Source: Pseudomonas mohnii (GTDB lineage: Bacteria > Pseudomonadota > Gammaproteobacteria > Pseudomonadales > Pseudomonadaceae). Taken from it: a DNA stretch of 64,000 nucleotides. The stretch spans positions 1,116,001 to 1,180,000 of the forward strand of contig NZ_FNRV01000001.1 of the NCBI RefSeq assembly GCF_900105115.1, written 5' to 3'. The notes under the pieces are model-generated. The model did not search any database and was not told where the DNA came from. It saw only the letters and a program-made list of their open reading frames with translations. Positions 25,495 through 33,857 of the stretch are shown in pieces (positions within the stretch are counted from its first letter, which is position 1; each line of letters starts with the position of its first letter). Made by a program: the position numbers and the translations under genes.

Positions 25495-26217
25495 ATGCTG
25501 ACCCTTCGCAAAGCCTCGGAACGCGGCGCCGCCAATCACGGTTGGTTGAAGTCGTTCCATACCTTCTCCTTCGCCAACTACCGCAACCCACGGGAGCAAG
25601 GCTTCTCCGACCTGCTGGTGATCAACGACGACCGCGTGGCGGCCGGCAAAGGCTTCGGCCAGCACCCGCACCGCGACATGGAGATTTTCTCCTACGTGCT
25701 CGAAGGCGCGCTGGAACACAAGGACACCCTGGGCACCGGTTCGGTGATCCGCCCCGGCGACGTGCAGCTGATGAGTGCCGGCAGCGGCGTGGCGCACAGT
25801 GAATTCAATCATTCGGACAGCCGGCCGGTGCACTTTCTGCAGATCTGGATCGTGCCGGACGTCAGCGGCGCCAAGCCACGCTACCAACAGGAGCACTTCA
25901 GCACGCAGAAAAAACGCGGTCGCCTGCAGCTGATCATCTCCCCCGACGGCGCCCAGGGTTCGTTGAAGGTGCGTCAGGATGCGCGGGTGTACGCAGGACT
26001 GATCGATGGCAAGGAAAGTGCGACCCTGGAACTGGCCGCCAACCGCTATGCCTACGTGCACGTGGCTCGTGGCAGTGTCGAACTTAACGGTTTGTCGTTG
26101 CAGGAAGGCGATGGCGTACGGGTTCGCGAGGAACAGCTGTTGACCTTGAGCAACGGCGTGGATGCCGAAGTCCTGGTGTTCGATCTGCGTCCGCAAGAGT
26201 TGCCAGAAATGCCTTGA
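25495..26217 (+). CDS. Pirin-family protein (YhhW-like)
   Basis: Bicupin of the pirin family, 240 residues. Metal-binding residues of the N-terminal cupin are visible in GQHPHRDMEIFSYVLEG (His, His, Glu) and GSGVAHSEFN (His). YhhW-type pirins have quercetin 2,3-dioxygenase activity in vitro. ACAGGAGA precedes the ATG. It is divergent from the GlxA-type regulator and ends in a strong hairpin. The native role is unclear: either quercetinase or redox-responsive regulator. Confidence 0.9.
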   Translation: MLTLRKASERGAANHGWLKSFHTFSFANYRNPREQGFSDLLVINDDRVAAGKGFGQHPHRDMEIFSYVLEGALEHKDTLGTGSVIRPGDVQLMSAGSGVAHSEFNHSDSRPVHFLQIWIVPDVSGAKPRYQQEHFSTQKKRGRLQLIISPDGAQGSLKVRQDARVYAGLIDGKESATLELAANRYAYVHVARGSVELNGLSLQEGDGVRVREEQLLTLSNGVDAEVLVFDLRPQELPEMP

Positions 26218-26230
26218 ACACCAACTGTAA

Positions 26231-26254
26231 GGCCAGGGAGCTTGCTCCCTGGCC
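26231..26254. terminator. Bidirectional terminator hairpin
   Basis: GGCCAGGGAGC (26231-26241) and GCTCCCTGGCC (26244-26254) pair perfectly with a TT loop between the convergent pirin and lysR genes. The GGGAGCTTGCTCCC core is also REP-like. Confidence 0.7.
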
Positions 26255-26259
26255 ACCGT

Positions 26260-27135
26260 TTATTCCCCTGTCCCTGCAAACCCCGCGACAATCTCATCGA
26301 TCACCGCCCGCACCCGGGCGGTATGCCGCAAGTCCGCGTGGGTCACCAGCCAGACGTCATAGGGCAGCGGCCGCGTCCGCTCGGGCCATAACCTGACCAG
26401 CCCGTCCCTCTCCCCCAAGTACACCGGCACCTCCCCCAGCCCGACGCCTGCCGCGATGGAGCGGCGCACCAACAGACTGGAACTCAGGCTGGCGACGATC
26501 CGCCCACGCCCCAAGGGCTCGTTGACCAGGCTCATGTCTTTGCCGGCCTGCAAATAAGGCTGATACACCACCAGATCATGCCCCTCGAAGGCCGCTCCCG
26601 GCTCCGGCACGCCGTGGGCGTCCACATAATCCTGTGAGGCGAACAGGCCCACGGGCCAGCGGGCGATTCGCCGGGCGATCAGGTCGGGGTTATCCGGCCG
26701 GGTATTGCGCACGGCGATGTCGGCTTCGCGTTTGGCCAGGCTGAGGATTTGTGTCGAGGCGTCCAGTTGCACCCGCACATCAGGATGCAATTGATGCAGA
26801 CGGGCGACGGCCGGAATCAGGAAGTCGATGGCCAGGGAATCGGTGGTGGTGACGCGCACGGTGCCGGTGAGCCGATCATCGAGGCCCTGGATTCGGCGCT
26901 CCAGTTCCAGCGCCGAAAGCTCCATTTTCTCCACCGCGCGCATCGCTGCTTCGCCTACCGCCGTCAGGGCATAGCCTTCGGAGGTACGCAAAAACAACGT
27001 TGCGCTCAAGGACTTCTCCAGCGCCGTGATTCGCCGCCCTACGGTGGCCTGATCCACCCCCAGCACCCGCGCGGCTCCGCGCAGCGTTGATTCGCGGCAG
27101 ACCGCGAGAAATACCCGTGCGTCATCCCAGTTCAT
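26260..27135 (-). CDS. LysR-family transcriptional regulator
   Basis: LysR-type regulator, 291 residues, beginning MNWDDARVFLAVCRESTLRGAARVLGVDQATVGRRI, a DNA-binding form typical of the subgroup that begins with MNWDD. The effector domain starts at about residue 88 (GTVRVTTTDSLA). ATG 27135 is supported by GAGAGG upstream. It is divergent from an MFS gene 115 bp away, with a TGCAA-N7-TTGCA dyad between, so the MFS gene is the probable target. Confidence 0.92.
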   Translation of the reverse strand: MNWDDARVFLAVCRESTLRGAARVLGVDQATVGRRITALEKSLSATLFLRTSEGYALTAVGEAAMRAVEKMELSALELERRIQGLDDRLTGTVRVTTTDSLAIDFLIPAVARLHQLHPDVRVQLDASTQILSLAKREADIAVRNTRPDNPDLIARRIARWPVGLFASQDYVDAHGVPEPGAAFEGHDLVVYQPYLQAGKDMSLVNEPLGRGRIVASLSSSLLVRRSIAAGVGLGEVPVYLGERDGLVRLWPERTRPLPYDVWLVTHADLRHTARVRAVIDEIVAGFAGTGE

Positions 27136-27170
27136 AAGGCCTCTCCCCGACTGATGCACATTCGCATCGC

Positions 27171-27187
27171 TGCAACGTGAAATTGCA
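27171..27187. promoter_or_regulatory. LysR-type box TGCAA-N7-TTGCA
   Basis: TGCAA (27171-27175) and TTGCA (27183-27187) form a dyad with 7-nt spacer, the size expected of LysR sites, in the divergent lysR/MFS control region. Confidence 0.4.
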
Positions 27188-27250
27188 GCATTATTGCATC
27201 ATAAATCCCCGATATGCTGGCCTCCAGAGTAAACCCACAGGACAAAGCTC

Positions 27251-28480
27251 ATGCTCAACGCCTCATCTCCCACCCCTGCCCCGCGCAGCGCAATCTGGAT
27301 GCCGATCTTCGCCGGCCTTTGCGCCAGCCTGGTCAGCATCGGTCTGGCGCGTTTTGCCTACACGCCGTTGATTCCCTCGCTGATCCAGGCCCACTGGTTC
27401 AGCGCCAGTGACGTGGTATTTCTCGGCGCCGCCAATCTGGTGGGCTATCTGATCGGCGCGCTGATCGGTCACCCGCTGGCTCGGCGCACCTCCAACAATA
27501 CTGCGCTGCGCCTGATGATGCTGGCGGTGACCCTGGCGTTTTTCGCCTGTGCCTTTCCGTTGTCGGTGAGCTGGTTTTTCGCCTGGCGCTTGCTGTCCGG
27601 CATTGCCGGTGGCGCGATCATGGTGCTGGTGGCGGCAACGGTGTTGCCGCATGTGCCGGCTTCGCGCAAAGGCCTGGCCAGTGGCGCGATCTTTCTCGGG
27701 ATTGGCCTGGGCATCGCCGGGTCGGGGACGATCGTTCCGCCACTGCTGAGCCTGGGCCTGCAACAAACCTGGCTCGGCCTGGGCGTGCTGGCGCTGGTCC
27801 TGACTGCGGTCAGCTGGTTCGGCTGGCCATCGGCCACACCCCATGCGCTGGCGACCACGCCGACCGATAGCGCGTCAACGGCGACAAACCCGAGTGTCTA
27901 CCTGTTGTTTGCCCAGTACGCGTTCATGGCGGCCGGGCTGGTGCCGGCCATGGTATTCCTGGTGGACTACGTGGCCCGCGGGCTGGGGGCCGGGCAACAT
28001 GTCGGCGCGCTGATTTGGGTGATGTACGGCCTCGGGGCGATTGTCGGACCGGTGAGCTACGGCTTTCTGGCCGATCAACTGGGGGCGAAATTGAGCATTC
28101 GACTGGTGCTGGCAGTGCAAGCGATTGCCGTTGGCCTGCTGTCGATCTCCAGCGCTTTTTGGGCACTGGCCTTGCTGGCGGTGATCCTCGGTTCGTTCCC
28201 GCCCGGCATCGTGCCACTGGCCCTGGCGCGGGTTCACGAACTGATTCCCGGACATCACCAGCAGCAGATCGCCTGGAGTCGCGCCACCGTGTCCTTTGCC
28301 ACCTTCCAGGCCATCGCCGGTTTTGCCTACTCGGCGCTGTTCAACGCCAGTGGCGGCCATCACGCCCTGATGTTCGTGATCGCGGCCGGGGCTATCGTCG
28401 TTGCATTGCTGTTGGAACTGGCGGTGCGTTTATCGGGCCAACCGAAAGAGGCTGCCTGCATCAAACCGACCGTTGCGTGA
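27251..28480 (+). CDS. YbfB/YjiJ-type MFS transporter
   Basis: Major-facilitator transporter of 409 residues with about 12 membrane segments and the FAYTPLIPSLIQAHWFSASD opening seen in YbfB/YjiJ-type carriers. The ATG is preceded by AGGAC. Controlled probably by the divergent lysR. Substrate unknown; drug or organic-acid export is common in this family. Confidence 0.88.
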   Translation: MLNASSPTPAPRSAIWMPIFAGLCASLVSIGLARFAYTPLIPSLIQAHWFSASDVVFLGAANLVGYLIGALIGHPLARRTSNNTALRLMMLAVTLAFFACAFPLSVSWFFAWRLLSGIAGGAIMVLVAATVLPHVPASRKGLASGAIFLGIGLGIAGSGTIVPPLLSLGLQQTWLGLGVLALVLTAVSWFGWPSATPHALATTPTDSASTATNPSVYLLFAQYAFMAAGLVPAMVFLVDYVARGLGAGQHVGALIWVMYGLGAIVGPVSYGFLADQLGAKLSIRLVLAVQAIAVGLLSISSAFWALALLAVILGSFPPGIVPLALARVHELIPGHHQQQIAWSRATVSFATFQAIAGFAYSALFNASGGHHALMFVIAAGAIVVALLLELAVRLSGQPKEAACIKPTVA

Positions 28481-28509
28481 ACCAGACAGCCCCCATGCGG
28501 GACCGCGCT

Positions 28510-28586
28510 TGCCCGCGATGAGGTCGACACCTTCAACATTGATCGCGCCTGCCAAACCGCCATCGCGAGCAAGCTCGCGCCTACAG
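28510..28586. repeat. REP-like pair
   Basis: CGCTTGCCCGCGATGAGG on the left and CCATCGCGAGCAAGCTCGCGCCTACAG on the right are inverted REP cores about 35 bp apart between the MFS and quinone oxidoreductase genes. Confidence 0.6.
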
Positions 28587-28622
28587 TTATTCAAATGTTT
28601 CAATTCCTGAGAGGTAACAAAC

Positions 28623-29621
28623 ATGACCCTCCCCCAAACCATGACCCAGATTGAAATCACCCAGCCCGGTGCACCCGAAGTCCTGCAACCGCGTCAGGTA
28701 CCCTTGCCTGTGGCGGGCCCCGGCGAAGTGCTGATCCGCGTGCACGCCGCCGGGGTAAATCGTCCTGACGTGCTTCAACGCGCCGGGAAGTACCCGATGA
28801 AACCCGGCATGAACCCGATTCCGGGGCTGGAGGTGGCCGGTGAAGTGATCGCCATCGGTTCAGGAGTCAGTGACTTCATGGTCGGCGACAAAGTCTGCGC
28901 ACTGACCAACGGTGGCGGGTATGCCCAGTATTGCGCCGTCCCGGCCAGCCAGACGCTACCGACTCCCGAGGGCATGGACTGGGTGCAAGCGGCAGCGGTC
29001 CCGGAAACCTATTTCACGGTATGGGCCAATCTGTTCGACATGGGCGGCGCCAGCAAAGGCCAGCGAGCGCTGATTCATGGTGGCACCAGCGGCATCGGCA
29101 CCACTGCACTCATGTTGTGCCGCGAGTTCGGCATCAAGGCATTCGCCACCGCGGGCAGCGAGGAAAAGTGTGCGGCGATCCGTCAATTGGGGGCCGAAGC
29201 GATCAACTACCGCGATCAGGACTTCGTCCAGGTCATTCAGGAAAAAACCGCCGGCCAGGGGGTTAATGTCGTTCTCGACATCATGGGCGGTTCGTACCTG
29301 AACCAGAACATCGCGGCATTGGGCATGGACGGCCGAGTGGTGATGCTCGGTTTTCTCGGTGGCGCTCATGCCAGGGACGTCGATCTGCTGGCGATCATGG
29401 GCAAGCGCGCGGTGATCACCGGCTCGCTGTTGCGCGCACGCACCCGAGAAGAAAAAGCCTCGATCGCCGAACAACTGCATGAGTATGTCTGGCCCGTGCT
29501 CGCCGCCGGGCGGTGCCGGCCGATGATCGACCAGGTCTATGCGCTCAACGATGCGGCCCAAGCCCATACGCGCATGGAAGGTGGCGATCACATTGGCAAG
29601 ATCGTGCTGCGTGTGGATTGA
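28623..29621 (+). CDS. NAD(P)H:quinone oxidoreductase, zeta-crystallin/PIG3 type
   Basis: Medium-chain dehydrogenase/reductase of 332 residues without catalytic zinc. The N-terminal GroES-like domain (HAAGVNRPDVLQRAGKYP) is followed by the nucleotide-binding domain with GGTSGIGTTA (about residue 152). The p53-inducible-gene-3-like subgroup is suggested by MGGSYLNQNIAALGMDGR. GAGAGGTAAC precedes the ATG. Expected to reduce quinones with NADPH in the cytoplasm. It is likely a single transcription unit between REP elements. Confidence 0.93.
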   Translation: MTLPQTMTQIEITQPGAPEVLQPRQVPLPVAGPGEVLIRVHAAGVNRPDVLQRAGKYPMKPGMNPIPGLEVAGEVIAIGSGVSDFMVGDKVCALTNGGGYAQYCAVPASQTLPTPEGMDWVQAAAVPETYFTVWANLFDMGGASKGQRALIHGGTSGIGTTALMLCREFGIKAFATAGSEEKCAAIRQLGAEAINYRDQDFVQVIQEKTAGQGVNVVLDIMGGSYLNQNIAALGMDGRVVMLGFLGGAHARDVDLLAIMGKRAVITGSLLRARTREEKASIAEQLHEYVWPVLAAGRCRPMIDQVYALNDAAQAHTRMEGGDHIGKIVLRVD

Positions 29622-29627
29622 TATCCG

Positions 29628-29732
29628 CGCAAATCCCTGTGGGCGCATGCCTGCTCCCGAAAGCGGCCTGGCAATTGACATGAATGTGGAATGTCACAGC
29701 CTCATCGCGAGCAAGCTCGCCCCCACAAGTCG
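29628..29732. repeat. REP-like pair
   Basis: CTGTGGGCGCATGCCTGCTCCCG on the left and CATCGCGAGCAAGCTCGCCCCCACAAG on the right are inverted REP-type ends. They separate the quinone oxidoreductase and Bem46-like genes. Confidence 0.55.
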
Positions 29733-29777
29733 AAATTATTCCTGTTGCCGGCACACATCTGTTAAAACGCGCACTTC

Positions 29778-30710
29778 ATGTCTGTGCCGGTAGACCACCC
29801 GATGCCCTCTGCTTTTCTCACCCGTTTGCGCCCACGCTGGCTACCGCTGCTGTGCATGGCCGCGCTGCTTGTCGGCCTGCCGGTGAGTTGTGGCGCACTC
29901 AAGTACAAAGAGCGCGAGCTGCTGTTTCGCATCGAACCGGGCACGGCCGGCTGGTATCGCGGCTTGCCGGGGGACGTTCAGGAGTTCGATATCAAGCCCG
30001 CGAGCTTCAAGGCCGGGCAGAACCTGCATGCCTGGTGGTGGCCGGCGGCGCGCCGCGATGCGCCGGCGATTCTCTACCTGCATGGCGTGCGCTGGAACCT
30101 GACCGGCCAGGCGTTTCGCATCGAGCAATTGCGCGCCATGGGGTATTCGGTGCTGGCCATCGATTACCGAGGGTTCGGCCAGAGCCACGGTGACCTGCCA
30201 TCGGAAGCCAGCGTTTACGAAGACGCCCGGGCCGCGTGGGAGCGTTTCACGGCCATGCAGCCGGATGCCGGAAAGCGTCTGATCTACGGTCACTCACTGG
30301 GCGGCGCGGTGGCCATCGACCTCGCCGCCGACCTGGCCGCGCAGGCGAAAAAGGATCATGTTGCGGTGCCGGTGCGCGGCCTGGTGATCGAATCCACCTT
30401 TACCTCGCTGGGCGATGCGGTGGCGGAAGTCGCCGACAACAACCTGCCGGTCAACTGGCTGCCGGTGCGCTGGCTGCTGTCGCAGAAGTTCGACTCCATC
30501 GACAAGATCGTCGACATCGACATGCCGTTGTTGGTGGTCCATGGCCTGGCCGACCCGTTCATGCCGTCGCGATTCAGCCAGCAGTTGTTTAATGCGGCCA
30601 ACGAACCCAAGCGCTTGTTGCTGATCCCCGGCGGTACGCACAACAACAGCATGAGCCTGGGCGGCAGGCAGTATCGCCAGGCACTCGACAGTTTGATGAA
30701 GGCCAGCTAA
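29778..30710 (+). CDS. Bem46-like alpha/beta hydrolase, membrane-anchored or lipoprotein
   Basis: Alpha/beta hydrolase of 310 residues (302 if ATG 29802 is used). The N-terminus has a hydrophobic segment ending LPVSC, so it may be a lipoprotein or anchored. The fold follows: LYLHGVRWNL, DYRGFGQSHG, nucleophile elbow GHSLGG (about residue 175), Asp in HGLADPFMP (about 257) and His in GGTHNN (about 292). These match Bem46/YfhR-type hydrolases. Substrate unknown. A convergent hairpin terminator follows. Confidence 0.88.
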   Translation: MSVPVDHPMPSAFLTRLRPRWLPLLCMAALLVGLPVSCGALKYKERELLFRIEPGTAGWYRGLPGDVQEFDIKPASFKAGQNLHAWWWPAARRDAPAILYLHGVRWNLTGQAFRIEQLRAMGYSVLAIDYRGFGQSHGDLPSEASVYEDARAAWERFTAMQPDAGKRLIYGHSLGGAVAIDLAADLAAQAKKDHVAVPVRGLVIESTFTSLGDAVAEVADNNLPVNWLPVRWLLSQKFDSIDKIVDIDMPLLVVHGLADPFMPSRFSQQLFNAANEPKRLLLIPGGTHNNSMSLGGRQYRQALDSLMKAS

Positions 30711-30722
30711 GCCTGTTACGCA

Positions 30723-30757
30723 CCCGGCAAAGCGTTATGCGGATTCACTTTGCCGGG
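30723..30757. terminator. Convergent terminator hairpin
   Basis: CCCGGCAAAG (30723-30732) and CTTTGCCGGG (30748-30757) pair perfectly with a 15-nt loop between the Bem46-like gene and the convergent orphan gene. Confidence 0.6.
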
Positions 30758-30770
30758 CTTGATCCGTTAA

Positions 30771-31499
30771 TCAGGCCTCGATGTGCAGCCCCTGTGTTCT
30801 CTCGATCGGCTCCTGTCTGGCTTTCTTACGTAGCTGATCCAGCCAGGAATCTGTTGATGTCAGTTCCAGCGCGCTTCTTTTAAACAACAATCCATAGTCA
30901 ATCATCTTATGGAAGTTATTCAGGTCCAACGTCACCTTACACTCGAACTGTTTTTTATCCAGTTCGACTAGCTCAACCACGGCCTTGGCGTGGTTGAACG
31001 TCAAGGATTGCAGGTCCTTTCTCTTGTTTAACAGGATGTTCAACATGTCTTTTTCATAGTCCGTCAGAACGTTCGGGGGCGCAGTGACTTGCAACTGGCC
31101 GTTATCGGCGACCGTGTAGCCGAACGGTTTTGCGGCCAATTGGGGCCATTTGCTGTGAAGATCGGCTTTGAAGTCGGAGTAGATTGCGTCGATTTCTTTG
31201 AGCGCATCGGCTGCGCGGGATTCTTTTGCCCAGAGGATTGTAAATCTAAAGCTGTCTATCCGACTGTATAGACCAACGTACCCGGCGCCTAAAGGGGATG
31301 TATCAATAAAAGCCTCCACTGCATCCAAGTCATCCATGGTGAGGCCTGTAATAGCAGGCGCCTGGAGTTTCTCGATGGCCAACCTCACTTTCTTATCAAT
31401 CAGCGGCTTTTCTGCTTCGTCTGGTGGGTTGTGTTCAGTGGTTGCCTTCACCATTTTCGGGTTGGGCATTTGAGTTGATGCAGCGGCATTTATATTCAT
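30771..31499 (-). CDS. Hypothetical protein, orphan
   Basis: Unrecognised protein of 242 residues, mostly alpha-helical and soluble. The first 35 residues are rich in Ala, Thr, Pro and polar residues and look disordered. No signal peptide or membrane span is seen. GAGAAGTTGAT precedes the ATG. Codon and base use is clearly AT-richer than its neighbours, and it sits beside a gene-poor AT-rich stretch, which suggests horizontal acquisition. A disordered N-terminus followed by a helical body is compatible with a secreted effector, but nothing shows that directly. Confidence 0.75.
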   Translation of the reverse strand: MNINAAASTQMPNPKMVKATTEHNPPDEAEKPLIDKKVRLAIEKLQAPAITGLTMDDLDAVEAFIDTSPLGAGYVGLYSRIDSFRFTILWAKESRAADALKEIDAIYSDFKADLHSKWPQLAAKPFGYTVADNGQLQVTAPPNVLTDYEKDMLNILLNKRKDLQSLTFNHAKAVVELVELDKKQFECKVTLDLNNFHKMIDYGLLFKRSALELTSTDSWLDQLRKKARQEPIERTQGLHIEA

Positions 31500-32042
31500 A
31501 TCAACTTCTCGTCATGGGGATTCCATGTTGCATAACGGCCAGAACGGGAAATGGATGACCTGATAAATGCGTAGGATAAATCCGAACAACAAGTAGGTAT
31601 TTTCGAGTAGGTCGTTGCTGACCAAGATAAAAGGCCTGCTGTAACGCCAGCGATAAATATGTACCGTCTTTTACAAAGAGGAGAACGCTTAAATACAGAT
31701 GCCTGCTTGGGCACAACCGCTCCAGAACTTTTACTTCTGGCATCTGATTTAAATTATGAGAACGTCATCATGTGGATTACTTGCTTTAAAAATATCGGGG
31801 TACGCTCGGTGCTATTGTTTTGGGGAATGTTCCTGGTGGCCGGCGTAGCACCGGCGATGTCTTTTACAATCTGGGCTTTTGGCTGATCCAGATTCAAGGA
31901 AAAGAAGCCTCAGGGGTGGGAGGCCATAACGTGCCGAACGTTTCGTTCGCGCAGATCTGTTATCAACGGATGTTGCATAACTAAGCATCAGCATTCCGAA
32001 TAAGAAGCAGGTATTTTCCAGAGGGTTATTGTTGGCTGTTAC
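31500..32042. other. 543-bp AT-rich gap with a diverged direct repeat
   Basis: No convincing gene. Two segments, about 31525-31672 and 31970-32050, share ATGTTGCATAAC, then TCCGAAYAASAAGYAGGTATTTTC, then a CAGCGATAA end, in the same order and orientation with gaps. The second copy runs into the last codons of the ABC transporter. The block looks like the scar of a duplication or of insertion of foreign DNA with the orphan gene. Confidence 0.5.
31770..31886 (+). CDS. Possible 38-residue membrane peptide
   Basis: An ATG at 31770 opens a 38-codon frame with a central hydrophobic span (VLLFWGMFLVAGVAPAMSF). Only a weak GAGAA lies upstream. It could be a real small membrane protein or chance. It lies between the two repeat segments. 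Confidence 0.25.
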   Translation: MWITCFKNIGVRSVLLFWGMFLVAGVAPAMSFTIWAFG

Positions 32043-33857
32043 TCAGCGATAACCCCGCGCCTGCAGATCGAACAACTGCGCATAGCGCCCGCCCTGGGCC
32101 AGCAGATGCTCATGATCGCCGCGCTCGAGCACCTTCCCCTGATCGAGGACGATGATGTGATCGGCGTTGCGCACGCTGGAAAAACGGTGAGAAATCAGCA
32201 AGGTCATGCGGTCCTGGGTGTGCTGGCTGAAATGCTCGAACACCGCGGCTTCCGCCGCCGGATCGAGCGCCGAGGTCGGCTCGTCCAGAATCAGGATATC
32301 GGCATCGCGACGCATGTACGCGCGGGACAACGCGATCTTCTGCCACTGCCCGCCGGACAGCTCCTGGCCACCGGCAAACCAGCGCCCCAGTTGCGTGGCA
32401 TAGCCGCGATCCAGACGTTCGATAAAGGGCGCGGCCATGCCCTCGGCAGCGGCCTCCTGCCAGCGCTGTTGATCGTCGAACGCCAGGGTATCGCCCACGC
32501 CTATGTTCTCGCCGACGGAGAACTGGTAGCGAATGTAATCCTGGAAAATCACGCCGATACGCCGACGCAATGCATCTTCCTCCCAGGCCTGCAGGTCGCT
32601 GCCATCAAGCAGGATGCGCCCCTGATCGGGCCGGTATAAGCGGGTCAACAGTTTAATCAGCGTGGTCTTGCCCGAACCGTTCTCCCCCACCAGCGCCAGG
32701 CTGTGGCCGGGGACAAGGTGCAGATCGATGCCTTCCAGCGCCGCACGACTGGCGCCCGGGTAACGAAAACCGACATTCTCGAAACGCAAGCCATCGCCGG
32801 GCACCGCACCGACGGTGAGGTGGCCAGTGTCGACCACCACGGGTTCGGCCAAGTATTCGTAGAGGCTCGAGAGGTAGAGGCCATCTTCGTACAGACCGCT
32901 GATGGCGCTCAGGCTGCTGCTCACCGCCGTCTGACCCTGTTTGAACAACACCAGGTACATGGTCATCTGTCCGAGGCTGATGCTGCCGTGCACGGCATCG
33001 ACCACCACCCAGGCATACGCCAGATAAAACGCCCCGGTGCCCAGCAAGCCGAGAACGAATCCCCAGCCATCGCGGCGCAGGGTCAGGCGCCGGTCTTCGG
33101 CGTAGAGACGGGCAAACGTATCGCGATAGCGCTGCAACAACAGCGGCGCGAAACCGAACAGTTTGACCTCCTTGATGTAGCCCTCGTGGGAGAGCAGCGT
33201 CTCGATGTAGGACTGTTGTCGGCTCTCTGGCGCACGGCGGGTAAACAGGCGAAAGGCGTCTCCGGAAAAATGCGCCTCGGCAAAGAACACCGGCAACGCA
33301 CCGACCACCAACAGCACCAGCGCCCACGGCGAAAAATGCACCAGCAGCACGCCAAAACTGATCAATACGATCAGGTTCTGGATCAGCCCCAACGACTTCA
33401 TCACCAGGGCCAAGGGTCGGGTCGAGGCTTCGCGGCGCACCCGCACCAGCTTATCGTAGAACTCGGAATTCTCGAACTGCACCAGCGACAATGTCTGGGC
33501 CTTTTCCAGAATCATCGTGTTGACCTTCTGCCCCAGCTGCACGCGCAGCAGCGACTGCTGGACCGACAGCGCGCGCTGGGTGGCGGACAATAATGCCAAC
33601 ACACCCGCCTCCATCAGCACATAACGCACCACCGGCCACAACGGCGCACTGCCCTGTTGCGCATGCAACTGCATGGCGAACACCACGGCGTCGACGATGC
33701 GCTGCCCCAACCAGGCCGCGAGCGCTGGAAGAACGCCGGCAATCAGCGTCGCCAGCACCAGACCGAGAAACAACCCGCGCGAGGTACCCCAGACCAGCAG
33801 CAGGGCACGTCGGGCCTGGTCGAGCAGTGAGGTGAAGCGAATCAGTAAGGCGCTCAC
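32043..33857 (-). CDS. ABC exporter, fused membrane and ATPase domains
   Basis: Half-size ABC exporter of 604 residues: a six-helix membrane domain (about 1-320) and a C-terminal ATPase with Walker A GENGSGKTT (about 391), signature LSGGQ (about 498) and Walker B ILILDEPTSALD. The start is GTG at 33857, which overlaps the araC stop as GTGA, so the two genes are translationally coupled; the much longer upstream frame is antisense to nothing protein-like and overlaps araC. Likely exports a lipid, peptide or drug as a homodimer. Substrate unknown; the coupled AraC-type gene may control or respond to it. Confidence 0.9.
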   Translation of the reverse strand: MSALLIRFTSLLDQARRALLLVWGTSRGLFLGLVLATLIAGVLPALAAWLGQRIVDAVVFAMQLHAQQGSAPLWPVVRYVLMEAGVLALLSATQRALSVQQSLLRVQLGQKVNTMILEKAQTLSLVQFENSEFYDKLVRVRREASTRPLALVMKSLGLIQNLIVLISFGVLLVHFSPWALVLLVVGALPVFFAEAHFSGDAFRLFTRRAPESRQQSYIETLLSHEGYIKEVKLFGFAPLLLQRYRDTFARLYAEDRRLTLRRDGWGFVLGLLGTGAFYLAYAWVVVDAVHGSISLGQMTMYLVLFKQGQTAVSSSLSAISGLYEDGLYLSSLYEYLAEPVVVDTGHLTVGAVPGDGLRFENVGFRYPGASRAALEGIDLHLVPGHSLALVGENGSGKTTLIKLLTRLYRPDQGRILLDGSDLQAWEEDALRRRIGVIFQDYIRYQFSVGENIGVGDTLAFDDQQRWQEAAAEGMAAPFIERLDRGYATQLGRWFAGGQELSGGQWQKIALSRAYMRRDADILILDEPTSALDPAAEAAVFEHFSQHTQDRMTLLISHRFSSVRNADHIIVLDQGKVLERGDHEHLLAQGGRYAQLFDLQARGYR

